Source: Phenylobacterium sp. (lineage in GTDB: Bacteria > Pseudomonadota > Alphaproteobacteria > Caulobacterales > Caulobacteraceae). From it: DNA of 64,000 bases. Shown piece after piece: positions 1 through 10,799 of this stretch (position 1 is its first letter; every line of letters begins with the position of its first letter). The position numbers and the translations under genes are program-made. The notes under the pieces were generated by a model, which was not told where the DNA came from, did no database searches, and worked only from the letters and a program-made list of their open reading frames with translations. The stretch covers positions 1 through 64,000 of the forward strand of contig NZ_JAUYAW010000030.1 in NCBI RefSeq assembly GCF_030693405.1, given 5' to 3'.

Positions 1-10
1 AAGGAGACCA

Positions 11-265
11 TTGATTCCGAAACGTATTCTGGAAGGCGTGTTCGTTTCCGATAAGCGCGACAAGACCATAGTGGTCCGTGTCGAACGCACCATTCTGCAC
101 CCGCTCCTGAAGAAGATCGTCCGTCGTTCGAAGCGCTATCACGCGCACGACGAGGGCAACACCTACAAGATCGGCGAGCGCGCCCGGATCATCGAGTGCG
201 CACCGAAGTCCAAGCTCAAGACCTGGGAGGTCCTGCCCAAGCAGACCGCCCAGTCAGCGACATAA
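11..265 (+). CDS. rpsQ: 30S ribosomal protein S17 (TTG start in ORF track)
   Basis: Protein [22 protein letters not shown]...[14 protein letters not shown] is S17; followed by rplN. Confidence 0.95.
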   Translation: MIPKRILEGVFVSDKRDKTIVVRVERTILHPLLKKIVRRSKRYHAHDEGNTYKIGERARIIECAPKSKLKTWEVLPKQTAQSAT

Positions 266-281
266 GAGAGGATCGCTTCTA

Positions 282-650
282 ATGATCCAGATGCAGACTA
301 ACCTCGAAGTCGCCGATAATTCCGGCGCCCGTCGTGTGATGTGCATCAAAGTCCTGGGCGGCGCCGGTCGGCGTTATGCCGGCGTGGGCGACAAGATTGT
401 CGTCTCCGTGAAGGAAGCCATCCCGCGCGGCCGCGTGAAGAAGGGCGACGTCCTGCAGGCCATCGTGGTTCGCACCTCGTCGGCCATCAAGCGCAAGGAC
501 GGTTCGGTCATCCGCTTCGACAAGAACGCGGCGGTGATCGTCAACAAGCAGAGCGAGCCGATCGGCACGCGGATCTTCGGCCCGGTTCCCCGCGAACTGC
601 GCGCCAAGAACCACATGAAGATCATTTCCCTCGCCCCTGAGGTGCTGTGA
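282..650 (+). CDS. rplN: 50S ribosomal protein L14
   Basis: [27 protein letters not shown]; operon position. Confidence 0.98.
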   Translation: MIQMQTNLEVADNSGARRVMCIKVLGGAGRRYAGVGDKIVVSVKEAIPRGRVKKGDVLQAIVVRTSSAIKRKDGSVIRFDKNAAVIVNKQSEPIGTRIFGPVPRELRAKNHMKIISLAPEVL

Positions 651-964
651 TGGCCGCAAAGATCAAGAAGGGCGACCGCGTCGTCGTCCTGACCGGCAAG
701 GACAAGGGCCGTCAGGGCTCCGTCGTCCGCGTGATGCCGAAGGAAGAGCGCGTCGTGGTGGAAGGCCTGAACATGGTTCAGCGTCACACCCGTCCGACGC
801 AGGGCGATCCCCAGGGTGGGATCAAGAACAAGGAAGCGCCGCTTCACGTCTCGAACGTGGCCATCGTCGACTCCAACGGCAAGCCGACCCGCGTCGGCTT
901 CAAGGTTGAAGGCGATAAGAAGGTTCGCGTCGCCAAGACGACCGGCGAGGTTATCAATGGCTGA
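650..964 (+). CDS. rplX: 50S ribosomal protein L24
   Basis: [28 protein letters not shown] motif; operon position. Confidence 0.97.
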   Translation: MAAKIKKGDRVVVLTGKDKGRQGSVVRVMPKEERVVVEGLNMVQRHTRPTQGDPQGGIKNKEAPLHVSNVAIVDSNGKPTRVGFKVEGDKKVRVAKTTGEVING

Positions 965-1514
965 TCAGGCTTACGAACCCCGGCTGAAAACCGAATATCG
1001 CCAGCGCATCCGCGCGGCGATGAAGGAACAGTTCGGCTACACCAACGAGATGCAGATCCCCAAGCTGGACAAGATCGTCCTCAACATGGGCGTCGGCGAG
1101 GCGGTGGCCGACAGCAAGAAGATCCAGTCGGCCATCACCGACCTGACCAAGATTGCTGGTCAGAAGCCCGCGCCCACCCGCGCCCGCCAGTCCATCGCCG
1201 GCTTCAAGCTGCGCGAAAACATGGTGATCGGCGCCAAGGTGACCCTGCGCAAGGATCGGATGTACGAGTTCCTCGACCGCCTGGTGACCATCGCCCTGCC
1301 GCGGGTGAAGGATTTCCGCGGCCTGAAGCCGACCTCGTTCGACGGCCGTGGCAACTACGCCATGGGCCTGAAGGAGCACCTGGTGTTCCCCGAGATCAAC
1401 TATGACCAGATCGACCAGGTCTGGGGCATGGACATCATCGTCTGCACGACTGCGAAGACCGACGACGAAGCCCGACAGCTTCTCCGGGAATTCCAGTTCC
1501 CGTTCAACGCTTAG
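957..1514 (+). CDS. rplE: 50S ribosomal protein L5
   Basis: Internal ATG at 957 of the ORF track entry gives [28 protein letters not shown]...[16 protein letters not shown]. Confidence 0.97.
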   Translation: MADQAYEPRLKTEYRQRIRAAMKEQFGYTNEMQIPKLDKIVLNMGVGEAVADSKKIQSAITDLTKIAGQKPAPTRARQSIAGFKLRENMVIGAKVTLRKDRMYEFLDRLVTIALPRVKDFRGLKPTSFDGRGNYAMGLKEHLVFPEINYDQIDQVWGMDIIVCTTAKTDDEARQLLREFQFPFNA

Positions 1515-1535
1515 GAACGGGGAAGGATAGAAGAC

Positions 1536-1841
1536 ATGGCCAAGAAAAGCGCAGTCAACCGCAACGAGAAGGTCAAGGCCCTCGTCAAGCAATACGCCGA
1601 GAAGCGCGCCGCGCTGAAGGCGATCGCCAATGACGAGAGCCTGCCCCTGGAAGAGCGTTTCGAAGCTCGCCTGAAGCTCGCCGAGCTGCCCCGCAGCTCG
1701 TCCAAGGTTCGGATCCGGAACCGTTGCGACGTCACCGGCCGCCCGCGCGGCTACTATCGTAAGCTGAGGATGAGCCGTATCGCTCTGCGCGATCTCGGGT
1801 CTGCGGGGCTTGTCCCCGGCCTCGTCAAGTCGAGCTGGTAG
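1536..1841 (+). CDS. rpsN: 30S ribosomal protein S14
   Basis: [28 protein letters not shown]...[27 protein letters not shown]. Confidence 0.97.
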   Translation: MAKKSAVNRNEKVKALVKQYAEKRAALKAIANDESLPLEERFEARLKLAELPRSSSKVRIRNRCDVTGRPRGYYRKLRMSRIALRDLGSAGLVPGLVKSSW

Positions 1842-1850
1842 GAGGGGCCC

Positions 1851-2246
1851 ATGGTGAACGACCCCATTGGCGATCTGATCGCCCGTATCAAGAACGCCGC
1901 GATGCGCGGCCGCAGCAAGGTTTCCACGCCGGCTTCGAAGATGCGCGCGCGCGTCCTCGACGTCCTGGCCGACGAGGGCTACATCCGCGGCTACCAGCTG
2001 GTTCAAAAGCCCGGCGCCTTCCCGGAGTTCGAGATCGAACTCAAATACTTCGACGGCGCGCCGGTGATCGTTGAGATCCGTCGCGTGTCCAAGCCGGGCC
2101 GCCGCGTCTATTCGTCGATCAAGGACCTGAAGCCCGTGAAGAACGGCCTCGGGATCTCGATCCTGTCGACGCCCAAGGGCGTCATGTCCGACACCGCCGC
2201 CCGCGACGCCAATGTGGGTGGTGAAGTGCTCTGCAGGGTCTACTGA
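1851..2246 (+). CDS. rpsH: 30S ribosomal protein S8
   Basis: [24 protein letters not shown]...[14 protein letters not shown]. Confidence 0.97.
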   Translation: MVNDPIGDLIARIKNAAMRGRSKVSTPASKMRARVLDVLADEGYIRGYQLVQKPGAFPEFEIELKYFDGAPVIVEIRRVSKPGRRVYSSIKDLKPVKNGLGISILSTPKGVMSDTAARDANVGGEVLCRVY

Positions 2247-2247
2247 T

Positions 2248-2781
2248 ATGTCTCGTATCGGAAAGAAGACGGTTCCCGTCCCGAACGGGGTGCAGGTGAC
2301 GATCGCCGGTCAGACCGTGACGGTGAAGGGGCCCAAGGGCCAACTCGCTTGGACGGTCGCCGAAGAGATCGAGATCCGCCAGGAGGGCGGCGAGCTGGTT
2401 CTGTCCAAGAAGGTCGAGACCACCCGCGCCCAGTCCATGTGGGGTCTGTCCCGCACCCTGGTCAGCAACATGGTCGTCGGTGTCACCGAGGGCTACGAGC
2501 GCACCCTGGAACTGGTCGGCGTCGGCTATCGCGCGGCGATGAAGGGCGACATGCTCTCCATGCAGCTGGGCTTCAGCCACGACGTCGAGATCAAAGCCCC
2601 GGAGGGTGTGGCCTTCGCCACGCCCAAGCAGACCGAAGTCAAGATCAGCGGCATCGACAAGCAGCTGGTCGGCGAGACTGCGGCCCGCATTCGCCGGATC
2701 CGTCCGCCCGAGCCCTACAAGGGCAAGGGTGTTCGTTACGCGGGCGAAAAGGTCCGTCGTAAGGAAGGCAAGAAGAAGTAA
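2248..2781 (+). CDS. rplF: 50S ribosomal protein L6
   Basis: [31 protein letters not shown]; internal ATG of ORF track entry. Confidence 0.97.
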   Translation: MSRIGKKTVPVPNGVQVTIAGQTVTVKGPKGQLAWTVAEEIEIRQEGGELVLSKKVETTRAQSMWGLSRTLVSNMVVGVTEGYERTLELVGVGYRAAMKGDMLSMQLGFSHDVEIKAPEGVAFATPKQTEVKISGIDKQLVGETAARIRRIRPPEPYKGKGVRYAGEKVRRKEGKKK

Positions 2782-2784
2782 GCC

Positions 2785-3141
2785 ATGGCGCTCTCTCCTC
2801 GTGACACCTCCAAGCGCCGCGCCGAGCGGAATCGCCGGCGTCTTCGCGCGCTCTCCAACGGCCGTCCGCGTCTGTCGGTCTTCCGTTCGGACAAGAACAT
2901 CTACGCCCAGGTCATCGATGATGAACGCGGCGTGACCCTGGCGGCGGCCTCGTCCCTGGAAGGCGACAAGCCGGCCAAGGGCTCCGACAAGGACGCCGCC
3001 GCTCGCGTCGGCGCCCTGGTCGCCCAGCGCGCCATCGAAAAGGGCGTCAAGGACGTCGTCTTCGATCGGGGCGGCTACATCTTTCACGGCCGGATCAAGG
3101 CGCTGGCCGATGCCGCGCGTGAAGCCGGCTTGAACTTCTAG
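2785..3141 (+). CDS. rplR: 50S ribosomal protein L18
   Basis: [28 protein letters not shown]...[27 protein letters not shown]. Confidence 0.97.
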   Translation: MALSPRDTSKRRAERNRRRLRALSNGRPRLSVFRSDKNIYAQVIDDERGVTLAAASSLEGDKPAKGSDKDAAARVGALVAQRAIEKGVKDVVFDRGGYIFHGRIKALADAAREAGLNF

Positions 3142-3151
3142 GGGTAAGCGA

Positions 3152-3763
3152 ATGGCTCGTGGAAACGAACGCGGCGGCGGCGATCGCCGGGACCGCAATC
3201 GCGGGAACCCCGCAGACGATCGCGCCGACAGCGACATCGTCGAGAAGCTGGTGCACATCAACCGCGTCGCGGCGACCGTGAAGGGGGGCCGTCGGTTCTC
3301 CTTCGCCGCCCTGATGGTGGTCGGTGACCAGAAGGGCCGGGTTGGCTTTGGGCATGGCAAGGCGCGTGAAGTGCCGGAAGCCATCCGCAAGGCCACCGAA
3401 GAGGCCAAGAAGTCCATGATCCGCGTGCCGCTCCGCGAGAGCCGCACCCTGCACCACGACGGCAATGGCCGCTGGGGCGCAGGCAAGGTGATGGTCCGCG
3501 CGGCGCCTCCCGGCACCGGCGTGATCGCCGGCGGTCCGATGCGCGCGGTTCTGGAAACCCTCGGGGTCCAGGACGTGGTCGGCAAGTCGGTGGGCTCGTC
3601 CAACCCCTACAACATGGTGCGCGCCACCTTTGAGGCCCTCAAGGCCCAGGCGTCTCCGCGCCAGGTCGCCGCCAAGCGCGGCAAGAAGGTCAGCGACGTG
3701 ATCGGCCGCCGTTCCGACGGCGCCTCGGCCGAAAGCGCCGTCGCCGCCGACGCCGAAGGATAA
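3152..3763 (+). CDS. rpsE: 30S ribosomal protein S5
   Basis: [38 protein letters not shown]. Confidence 0.97.
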   Translation: MARGNERGGGDRRDRNRGNPADDRADSDIVEKLVHINRVAATVKGGRRFSFAALMVVGDQKGRVGFGHGKAREVPEAIRKATEEAKKSMIRVPLRESRTLHHDGNGRWGAGKVMVRAAPPGTGVIAGGPMRAVLETLGVQDVVGKSVGSSNPYNMVRATFEALKAQASPRQVAAKRGKKVSDVIGRRSDGASAESAVAADAEG

Positions 3764-3768
3764 GCGAT

Positions 3769-3948
3769 ATGGCCAGCATCACTGTTCGTCAGACCGCGAG
3801 CCCCATCCGCCGGGCCAAGGACCAGCGCGCCACCCTGGTGGGCCTGGGCCTGAACCGCGTGGGCCGCGTGGCCACCCTGGACGACACTCCGTCGATCCGG
3901 GGCATGATCCGCAAGGTTCAGCACATGGTTGAGGTGGTGGAGGGCTAG
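3769..3948 (+). CDS. rpmD: 50S ribosomal protein L30 (59 aa; below the ORF-track length cutoff)
   Basis: Read directly: ATG at 3769, TAG at 3946-3948; [59 protein letters not shown]; between rpsE and rplO. Confidence 0.95.
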   Translation: MASITVRQTASPIRRAKDQRATLVGLGLNRVGRVATLDDTPSIRGMIRKVQHMVEVVEG

Positions 3949-4043
3949 GCCTTCCACCCTGAGACCTTTGCCCCTATCTGAGGGGCCCATTTCAGCCGAG
4001 TCGGGGTTCGCCCCGGCGCCAGATCTCGTCAGGAGAGGCGACT

Positions 4044-4532
4044 ATGACCAAGCTTAATGAACTTTCGCCCCGCGAAGGCTCCGTCAAGGGCCGCATGCGC
4101 GTCGGCCGTGGCCCGGGTTCGGGCAAGGGCAAGACTGCGGGACGCGGCGTCAAGGGCCAGAAGTCCCGGACCGGCGTCTCCATCGCCGGTTTCGAGGGCG
4201 GCCAGATGCCCCTGCACATGCGCATGCCCAAGCGCGGCTTCAACGTTCATCGCGCGAAGGACTTCGCCGAGGTGAACCTGTGGCGCCTGGAGCAGGCCAT
4301 TACGGCCGGTAAGCTCGACGCGAAGTCGGCCATCGACGCCAAGGCCCTGATCGCTTCGGGCGTGCTCCGTCGCGAAAAGGACGGCGTCCGCCTGCTCGGC
4401 AAGGGCGAAATCAAGTCCAAGATCGACATCACTGTCTATTCCGCCTCGGCCTCGGCGATCGCCGCGATCGAAAAGGCGGGCGGCAAGGTGACCACCCTGC
4501 GCCCGCAGGCTGAAGCCGAATCGGAAGGCTGA
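4044..4532 (+). CDS. rplO: 50S ribosomal protein L15
   Basis: [44 protein letters not shown]. Confidence 0.97.
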   Translation: MTKLNELSPREGSVKGRMRVGRGPGSGKGKTAGRGVKGQKSRTGVSIAGFEGGQMPLHMRMPKRGFNVHRAKDFAEVNLWRLEQAITAGKLDAKSAIDAKALIASGVLRREKDGVRLLGKGEIKSKIDITVYSASASAIAAIEKAGGKVTTLRPQAEAESEG

Positions 4533-4550
4533 GGCCGACGGACGCCCCTA

Positions 4551-4625
4551 AGCGCCTCACGCTTCCCGCCGGGCGACCGGCGGGGGCAGGGGCGCTTTCA
4601 TCGCGCATCTGGCGCTCGCCAGATG
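4551..4625 (+). other. Two consecutive RNA hairpins in the rplO-secY intergenic region (possible attenuator or processing signal)
   Basis: AGCGCC...[CCCGCCGG GCGA CCGGCGGG]...GGCGCT, then CATCTGGC GCTC GCCAGATG. Confidence 0.55.
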
Positions 4626-4679
4626 ACATGCGCCCGGGCCTCCCCTATGTGTGACCGGTTCTTAGACGCGGGGATCTAA

Positions 4680-6032
4680 ATGGCTTCGGCCGCCGAACAA
4701 CTCGCAGCCAATCTCAACTTCGGCGCCTTCCAGAAGGCGACGGAGCTGCACAAGCGGATCGGTTTCACGCTCCTGGCGATGATCGTCTATCGCCTGGGCA
4801 CCTATATTCCGATCCCGGGCATCGACCCCATCGCGTTCGCCCAGGCCTTTGAAGGCCAGGCCAGCGGCATTCTGGGCATGTTCAACATGTTCTCCGGCGG
4901 CGCCGTGGAACGTATGGCGATCTTCGCCCTGAACGTGATGCCCTACATCTCGGCCTCGATCATCGTGCAGCTGCTCGGTGCGGTCTATCCGCCCTGGGAG
5001 AAGCTCCGGAAAGAGGGCGGAGAGGCCGGGCGCAAGACGCTCAACCAGTACACCCGCTATCTGACCGTCGTGCTGGCCGTCTTCCAGTCGGCCGGTATCG
5101 CCATGGGCCTGTCCGCCAGCCAGGGGCTGGTCCAGAATCCCGGGCCCTTCTTCATCATTTCCACCGTGGTCACCCTGACGGGCGGCACCCTGTTCCTGAT
5201 GTGGCTGGGCGAGCAGATCACCAGCCGCGGGGTCGGCAACGGCATCTCGCTGATCATCTTCGCCGGTATCGTCGCGGTCCTGCCGCGGGGCATCTGGCAG
5301 ATGTTCTCCATGACGCGCACCGGCGCCCTGTCCGGGGTCGGCATGCTGCTGATCATGGCCATCGCCATCGCCGTCGTCATCGCCATCGTCTTCATGGAGC
5401 GCTCGCAGCGCCGCCTGCTGGTCCAGTATCCCAAGCGCCAGCAGGGCAACCGCATGGTCGGCGGGGACACCTCGTTCCTGCCGCTGAAGATCAACACCGC
5501 CGGCGTCATTCCGCCGATCTTCGCCTCGAGCCTGCTGCTCCTGCCGACGACGGTGATGGGCTTCCTGGCGACCGCCGATTTGCCGCCCTGGGCCCAGTGG
5601 CTGCCGGGCACGGTCGGCGCGCTGCAGCACGGCCAGCCCCTGTTCATGGTGCTCTATGGCGCCCTGATCATCTTCTTCTGCTTCTTCTACACCTCCATCG
5701 TTTTCAATCCGGACGACACGGCCGAGAACCTCCGAAAATACGGCGGCTTCCTGCCAGGGATCCGGCCAGGCAAACGGACGGCGGAGTATCTGGACTATGT
5801 CCTGACCCGTCTGACGGTGATCGGCGCGGCCTACATCACCATTGTCTGTCTGCTGCCTGAGGCGTTGATCGGATTTTACAATGCGCCCTTCTATCTCGGG
5901 GGCACCTCGATCCTCATCGTGGTCACCGTCACCATGGACACCGTGACCCAGATTCAATCTCATTTGCTCGCCCACCAGTACGAAGGCCTCATCAAGAAGT
6001 CGAAGCTGCGGGGCGGTCGCGGGCGGTCCTAA
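4680..6032 (+). CDS. secY: Preprotein translocase subunit SecY
   Basis: MASAAEQLAANLNFGAFQKATELHKRIGFTLLAMIVYRLGTYIPIPGID; multiple TM segments; spc operon position. Confidence 0.98.
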   Translation: MASAAEQLAANLNFGAFQKATELHKRIGFTLLAMIVYRLGTYIPIPGIDPIAFAQAFEGQASGILGMFNMFSGGAVERMAIFALNVMPYISASIIVQLLGAVYPPWEKLRKEGGEAGRKTLNQYTRYLTVVLAVFQSAGIAMGLSASQGLVQNPGPFFIISTVVTLTGGTLFLMWLGEQITSRGVGNGISLIIFAGIVAVLPRGIWQMFSMTRTGALSGVGMLLIMAIAIAVVIAIVFMERSQRRLLVQYPKRQQGNRMVGGDTSFLPLKINTAGVIPPIFASSLLLLPTTVMGFLATADLPPWAQWLPGTVGALQHGQPLFMVLYGALIIFFCFFYTSIVFNPDDTAENLRKYGGFLPGIRPGKRTAEYLDYVLTRLTVIGAAYITIVCLLPEALIGFYNAPFYLGGTSILIVVTVTMDTVTQIQSHLLAHQYEGLIKKSKLRGGRGRS

Positions 6033-6091
6033 AGGAGGGCTGCTCGCCATACGCCGCGCCATTTCAGGCCGGTGGGGGAGGGTATTTCGAA

Positions 6092-6664
6092 ATGAACTTG
6101 ATTCTGTTCGGACCGCCGGCGGCGGGGAAGGGCACCCAGGCCAAGCGGCTGGTGAGTGAGAAGGGCATGGTCCAGCTCTCCACTGGCGACATGCTGCGCG
6201 CGGCCATCAGCTCGGGCTCCGAGCTGGGCAAGCGCGTCGAAGGCATCATGCAGCGCGGTGAGCTGGTCTCCGACGAGATCGTTATCGCCCTGATCGAGGA
6301 GCGGCTGCCCGAGACCGAACAGGCCGGGGGCGCCATCTTCGACGGCTTCCCGCGGACGCTCGCCCAGGCCAAGGCGCTGGACGCCATGCTGGCCTCCCGG
6401 GGCGCAAAGATTGACCTGGTCATCCGACTCAAGGTTGACGACCAGGCTCTGATGGAACGGATCGCCACCCGCTATGCGGAGACCGGCCGTCCCGACGACA
6501 ATCCCGACAGCTTCAAGGTTCGCCTCGGGGCCTATAACGAACAGACCGCCCCCCTGCTGCCCTACTACCAAGGCCAAGACAAACTGGTTGAGGTGGACGG
6601 CATGGAGACGATCGAGGCGGTGGCCCAGGCCATCGACCGGGCCATGGGGGTCTCGGCGTCCTAG
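6092..6664 (+). CDS. adk: Adenylate kinase
   Basis: MNLILFGPPAAGKGTQAKRLVSEKGMVQLSTGDMLRAAI; P-loop. Confidence 0.97.
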   Translation: MNLILFGPPAAGKGTQAKRLVSEKGMVQLSTGDMLRAAISSGSELGKRVEGIMQRGELVSDEIVIALIEERLPETEQAGGAIFDGFPRTLAQAKALDAMLASRGAKIDLVIRLKVDDQALMERIATRYAETGRPDDNPDSFKVRLGAYNEQTAPLLPYYQGQDKLVEVDGMETIEAVAQAIDRAMGVSAS

Positions 6665-6762
6665 GGACGCTGCGGCCCGCGCAGCCCTTCTACGAGACCT
6701 CCGGGCTTCCCGGAGTTCTCACCTTCGCCCAACGGAACCCACAGAAATGTGACGTTCCGCCA

Positions 6763-6790
6763 TTGACGGAAACGCAACGATCCATATAAC
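6763..6790 (+). promoter_or_regulatory. Putative sigma70 promoter upstream of rpsM
   Basis: TTGACG (6763-6768), 16-nt spacer, TATAAC (6785-6790). Confidence 0.6.
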
Positions 6791-6885
6791 GGGGCGCTTC
6801 CGCGAAAGGGCGCGAAGGACGCACGGCAGCCTCAGGGTCGCCAGGCGCCGTTCGCGCATCTCTGCGTGACCAGGAGATTACCCCA

Positions 6886-7254
6886 GTGGCCCGCATCGCA
6901 GGCGTCAACATTCCGACTAACAAGCGCGTCGTGATCGCGCTGCAGTACATCCACGGCATCGGTCAGGCCAAGGCCGCCGAAATCGTCCAGAAGGTTGGTC
7001 TCGAGCCCGCGCGGCGCGTGAACCAGCTGACGGACGCCGAGGTGCTGCAAATCCGTGAAACCATCGACCGCGACTATCTTGTCGAGGGCGACCTGCGCCG
7101 TGACACGGCGGTCAGCATCAAGCGTTTGATGGACCTGGCCTGCTATCGCGGCCTGCGCCACCGCAAGGGCCTGCCGGTCCGTGGTCAGCGGACCCACACC
7201 AATGCGCGCACCCGCAAGGGCCCCGCCAAGCCGATCGCCGGCAAGAAGAAATAA
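6886..7254 (+). CDS. rpsM: 30S ribosomal protein S13 (GTG start)
   Basis: [26 protein letters not shown]. Confidence 0.97.
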   Translation: MARIAGVNIPTNKRVVIALQYIHGIGQAKAAEIVQKVGLEPARRVNQLTDAEVLQIRETIDRDYLVEGDLRRDTAVSIKRLMDLACYRGLRHRKGLPVRGQRTHTNARTRKGPAKPIAGKKK

Positions 7255-7270
7255 TAAGAGAGCTTAGCCG

Positions 7271-7660
7271 ATGGCCAAAGAACCGGCGCGCGTCAAACGG
7301 CGTGAGCGCAAGAACATCACCTCCGGCGTGGCGCACGTGAACGCCTCGTTCAACAACACCATGATCACGATCACCGATGCGCAGGGGAACACCATCTCCT
7401 GGTCGTCGGCCGGGATGATGGGGTTTAAGGGTTCGCGGAAGTCGACCCCCTACGCCGCCCAGATGGCCGCCGAGGATGCTGGTCGCAAGGCCGCTGAGCA
7501 TGGCGTCAAGACCCTGGAAGTGAACGTGTCCGGCCCGGGTTCGGGACGGGAATCGGCCCTTCGGGCGCTGCAGTCGGTCGGTATGACCATCACCACCATC
7601 CGTGATGTGACCCCGATCCCGCACAACGGCTGCCGTCCGCCCAAGCGCCGGCGAGTCTAA
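7271..7660 (+). CDS. rpsK: 30S ribosomal protein S11
   Basis: [35 protein letters not shown]. Confidence 0.97.
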   Translation: MAKEPARVKRRERKNITSGVAHVNASFNNTMITITDAQGNTISWSSAGMMGFKGSRKSTPYAAQMAAEDAGRKAAEHGVKTLEVNVSGPGSGRESALRALQSVGMTITTIRDVTPIPHNGCRPPKRRRV

Positions 7661-7684
7661 GGACTGGCGTTTCGCATCCCCCAA

Positions 7685-7710
7685 CGCCGGCCCGCGTTTC
7701 GCGGCCGGCG
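7685..7710 (+). other. GC-rich hairpin between rpsK and rpoA
   Basis: CGCCGGCCCGCG TTT CGCGGCCGGCG, one-base bulge. Confidence 0.45.
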
Positions 7711-7735
7711 ATCCTGCGTTTAGGGACACCCATCC

Positions 7736-8752
7736 GTGATCGAAAGAAACTGGAACGAGCTCATCCGTCCCGAAAAGCCGCAGATCGAGACCGGTTCTGA
7801 CGCGAGCCGCAAGGCCCGCATCGTCGCTGAACCTCTCGAGCGCGGCTTTGGTGTGACGCTGGGCAACAGCCTGCGGCGTGTGCTGCTCTCCTCCCTTCAG
7901 GGCGCGGCCGTGTCCGCCGTCCAGATCGACGGCGTCGTCCACGAGTTCTCGTCCCTCGAAGGCGTCCGTGAGGACGTCGTCGATATCGTGCTGAACATCA
8001 AGCAGCTGGCGGTGCGCATGCACGCCGAAGGCCCCAAGCGCATGACCCTGCGCGCCACGGGCCCGGGCGTGGTGACCGCCGGTCAGATCGAGACCCCCTC
8101 GGACATCGAGATCCTCAATCCTGACCACGTGCTCTGCACCCTGGACGACGGCGCCAATGTGCGCATGGAGTTCACCGTGCAGACCGGCAAGGGCTATGTC
8201 CCGGCCGAGATGAACCGGCCCGAGGACGCCCCCATCGGCCTGATCGCCGTGGACGCCCTCTATTCGCCGGTCAAGCGCGTCGCCTATCGCGTCGAGCCGA
8301 CCCGTCAGGGCCAGAGCCTCGACTATGACCGCCTGATCATGGAAGTGGAGACCAACGGTGCGGTCAGCCCCGTTGACGCGGTGGCCTATGCCGCCCGCAT
8401 CCTCCAGGACCAGCTGCAGATCTTCATCACCTTCGAAGAGCCGAAGAAGAAGGTCGAAGGCGAGGCCAAGCCGGAACTGCCGTTCAACCCGGCCCTGCTC
8501 AAGAAGGTCGACGAGCTCGAGCTGTCGGTCCGTTCGGCCAACTGCCTGAAGAACGACAATATCGTCTACATCGGCGACCTGATCCAAAAGACCGAAGCCG
8601 AGATGCTCCGCACCCCGAACTTCGGCCGCAAGTCGCTGAACGAGATCAAGGAAGTCCTCGCCGGCATGGCGCTGCACCTGGGCATGGATGTGCCCAACTG
8701 GCCGCCGGAGAACATCGAAGACCTCGCCAAGAAGTTCGAAGACCAGATGTAA
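7736..8752 (+). CDS. rpoA: DNA-directed RNA polymerase subunit alpha (GTG start)
   Basis: [56 protein letters not shown]. Confidence 0.98.
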   Translation: MIERNWNELIRPEKPQIETGSDASRKARIVAEPLERGFGVTLGNSLRRVLLSSLQGAAVSAVQIDGVVHEFSSLEGVREDVVDIVLNIKQLAVRMHAEGPKRMTLRATGPGVVTAGQIETPSDIEILNPDHVLCTLDDGANVRMEFTVQTGKGYVPAEMNRPEDAPIGLIAVDALYSPVKRVAYRVEPTRQGQSLDYDRLIMEVETNGAVSPVDAVAYAARILQDQLQIFITFEEPKKKVEGEAKPELPFNPALLKKVDELELSVRSANCLKNDNIVYIGDLIQKTEAEMLRTPNFGRKSLNEIKEVLAGMALHLGMDVPNWPPENIEDLAKKFEDQM

Positions 8753-8934
8753 GACCTATCCGCGCTGACTTCGGGCTGCTTCGGCGGCCAGGACCCCGAG
8801 AAGCCGCTCCAGCGGTGGAGGGTCCCAGCGCTTCGCAATGACCCAGGCGGGAGCAGGCTGGGATTGGTGAGACAAGGCGTCGCCCCACAAAACGCGGGTG
8901 CGCCAGGCGGGCGGTAAGCCCAGGAGAGACACTT

Positions 8935-9348
8935 ATGCGTCACGGTTATGCGCACCGTAAACTGGGCCGCACCAGCGCCCACCGGACCGCCATGTTCGCC
9001 AACATGGCCGCCAGCCTGATCAAGCACGAGCAGATCGTGACCACCCTGCCCAAGGCGAAGGAACTGCGTCCCTTCGTCGAGAAGCTGGTGACGCTCGCCA
9101 AGCGCGGCGACCTGCACGCCCGTCGTATCGCCATCAGCCGCGTCCGTGACGTGGAACAGGTAGGCAAGCTGTTCTCCACCCTCGGCCCGCGCTACAGCGC
9201 CCGCAACGGCGGCTACATCCGCGTGCTCAAGGCCGGCTATCGCTACGGCGACAACGCCCCCCTGGCCGTGATCGAGTTCGTGGACCGCGATCCGTCCGAG
9301 AAGGGCAAGGACAGCGGCCCCCGGCCTGAGGCCTTCGGCGAGGACTAA
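8935..9348 (+). CDS. rplQ: 50S ribosomal protein L17
   Basis: [46 protein letters not shown]. Confidence 0.97.
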   Translation: MRHGYAHRKLGRTSAHRTAMFANMAASLIKHEQIVTTLPKAKELRPFVEKLVTLAKRGDLHARRIAISRVRDVEQVGKLFSTLGPRYSARNGGYIRVLKAGYRYGDNAPLAVIEFVDRDPSEKGKDSGPRPEAFGED

Positions 9349-9374
9349 GGTCCCGCTGGACTGTTGAATCGAAA

Positions 9375-9408
9375 GACCCCCGGGTGGCGACGCTCGGGGG
9401 TTTTTTCT
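9375..9408 (+). terminator. Intrinsic terminator at the end of the ribosomal operon
   Basis: ACCCCCGGG...CTCGGGGGT followed by TTTTTTCTT. Confidence 0.8.
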
Positions 9409-9456
9409 TGGCCGCCTTGGTCAAGTCGTCATCCGCCGGGGATATTGAGCGGCTTC

Positions 9457-10707
9457 ATGACACCTCCCGTCCTCCGCCTTCTCGGCCTTCTGCTGTTGTT
9501 TGGTCTGTCGGCCTGCGCCGGCCATGGGATGGGCGCCGCCCAGATGGCGCCGTCCGCCGCGGCCCCGGTGATCCTGATCTCGGTGGACGGTTTCAGGTCC
9601 GACTATCTGGACCGAGGGATCACGCCGCACATGAGCGCCCTGGCCGAACGGGGCGTCCTGGCGGACATGCGGGCGGCCTTTCCCACCAAGACCTTCCCCA
9701 ACCACTACACCCTGGTCACCGGCCTGCGGCCTGACCGCCATGGGCTGGTGGACAACGTGATGCAGGACCCCGACCTGCCGGGGCGGGTGTTTCGCCTGGG
9801 GGACCGGGCGGAGGTCACCGACGCGGTCTGGTGGAACGAGGGGACGCCCATCTGGGTGAGCGCCGAGCGGGGGGGCCTGAAGACCGCGACGCTGTTCTGG
9901 CCAGGCTCGGAGGCGGAGATCGGCGGGGTGCGTCCCACCCAATGGCGGACCTTTGACCAGTCGATGAGCGCCGAGGCCCGCGTGGATCAGCTGTTGGCCT
10001 GGCTCGACGTCCCGGCGTCAGAGCGCCCGGCCTTCCTGGCGCTCTACTTCGACGAGGTGGACACCGACGGCCACCGGTATGGCCCGGACGCGCCAGAGCT
10101 GAACGCCGCGTTGGCCCGTACCGACGCGGCCATTGGACGCCTGACCGCGGGTCTGGAGGCGCGAGGCCTGTTAGCGGCGTCCAATCTCATCGTCGTCTCG
10201 GACCATGGCATGGCGGAGACCTCCCGCGACCGGGTGATCCATCTGGAGGAGCTGGTGTCGGCGGAGGATGGGCAGGTCTTGTCCACCGGACCCCACCTGA
10301 CCTTCGAACCGGCCGAAGGACGTCAGGTCCAGGCCGAGGCGGCCCTGCTGCGCGATCACGCGCACATGACCTGTTGGCGCAAGGCTGACCTGCCGGCGCG
10401 GTTCGCCTATGGCCGGCACCGACGGGTGGCCAGTCTGTTCTGTCTGGCTGAGACCGGGTGGGAGATCCTGCCCAGAGAGGTCGCCGCCCGCCGTCCCGTG
10501 GTCGGCGGCGCTCACGGGTTCGATCCTGATGATCCGACCATGACCGCCGTCTTCGTGGGCGCCGGTCCGGCCTTTCAGTCCGGGATCGCGCTGCCGCGGA
10601 TCGACAACGTGGATATCTACCCTCTGTTGGCCCGCCTCCTGGCGATCGATCCCGCGCCCCATCAAGGGAACGTCAGCGTCCTGGCCGCTGGGCTCGCCCA
10701 AGACTGA
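9457..10707 (+). CDS. Alkaline phosphatase family protein (ectonucleotide pyrophosphatase/phosphodiesterase type), putative lipoprotein
   Basis: VILISVDGFRSDYLDRGITPHMSALAERGV...KTFPNHYTLVTGLRPDRHG...VSDHGMAE; signal peptide with lipobox LSAC. Confidence 0.85.
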   Translation: MTPPVLRLLGLLLLFGLSACAGHGMGAAQMAPSAAAPVILISVDGFRSDYLDRGITPHMSALAERGVLADMRAAFPTKTFPNHYTLVTGLRPDRHGLVDNVMQDPDLPGRVFRLGDRAEVTDAVWWNEGTPIWVSAERGGLKTATLFWPGSEAEIGGVRPTQWRTFDQSMSAEARVDQLLAWLDVPASERPAFLALYFDEVDTDGHRYGPDAPELNAALARTDAAIGRLTAGLEARGLLAASNLIVVSDHGMAETSRDRVIHLEELVSAEDGQVLSTGPHLTFEPAEGRQVQAEAALLRDHAHMTCWRKADLPARFAYGRHRRVASLFCLAETGWEILPREVAARRPVVGGAHGFDPDDPTMTAVFVGAGPAFQSGIALPRIDNVDIYPLLARLLAIDPAPHQGNVSVLAAGLAQD

Positions 10708-10799
10708 AGCCGCGAGATCGCAGGCCGTCCGCGCGCTTGACCAGATAGTTGTGAAATGAGAGAAATATTGCGGAAAATGATAAGTCTCTGAGAGCGCCC

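Noticed and set aside
4662-6062. 466-aa minus-strand ORF opposite secY, and similar long antisense ORFs throughout the track
   Set aside because: Low-complexity R/G/H/D-rich translations mirrored from conserved genes; no independent start or RBS support.
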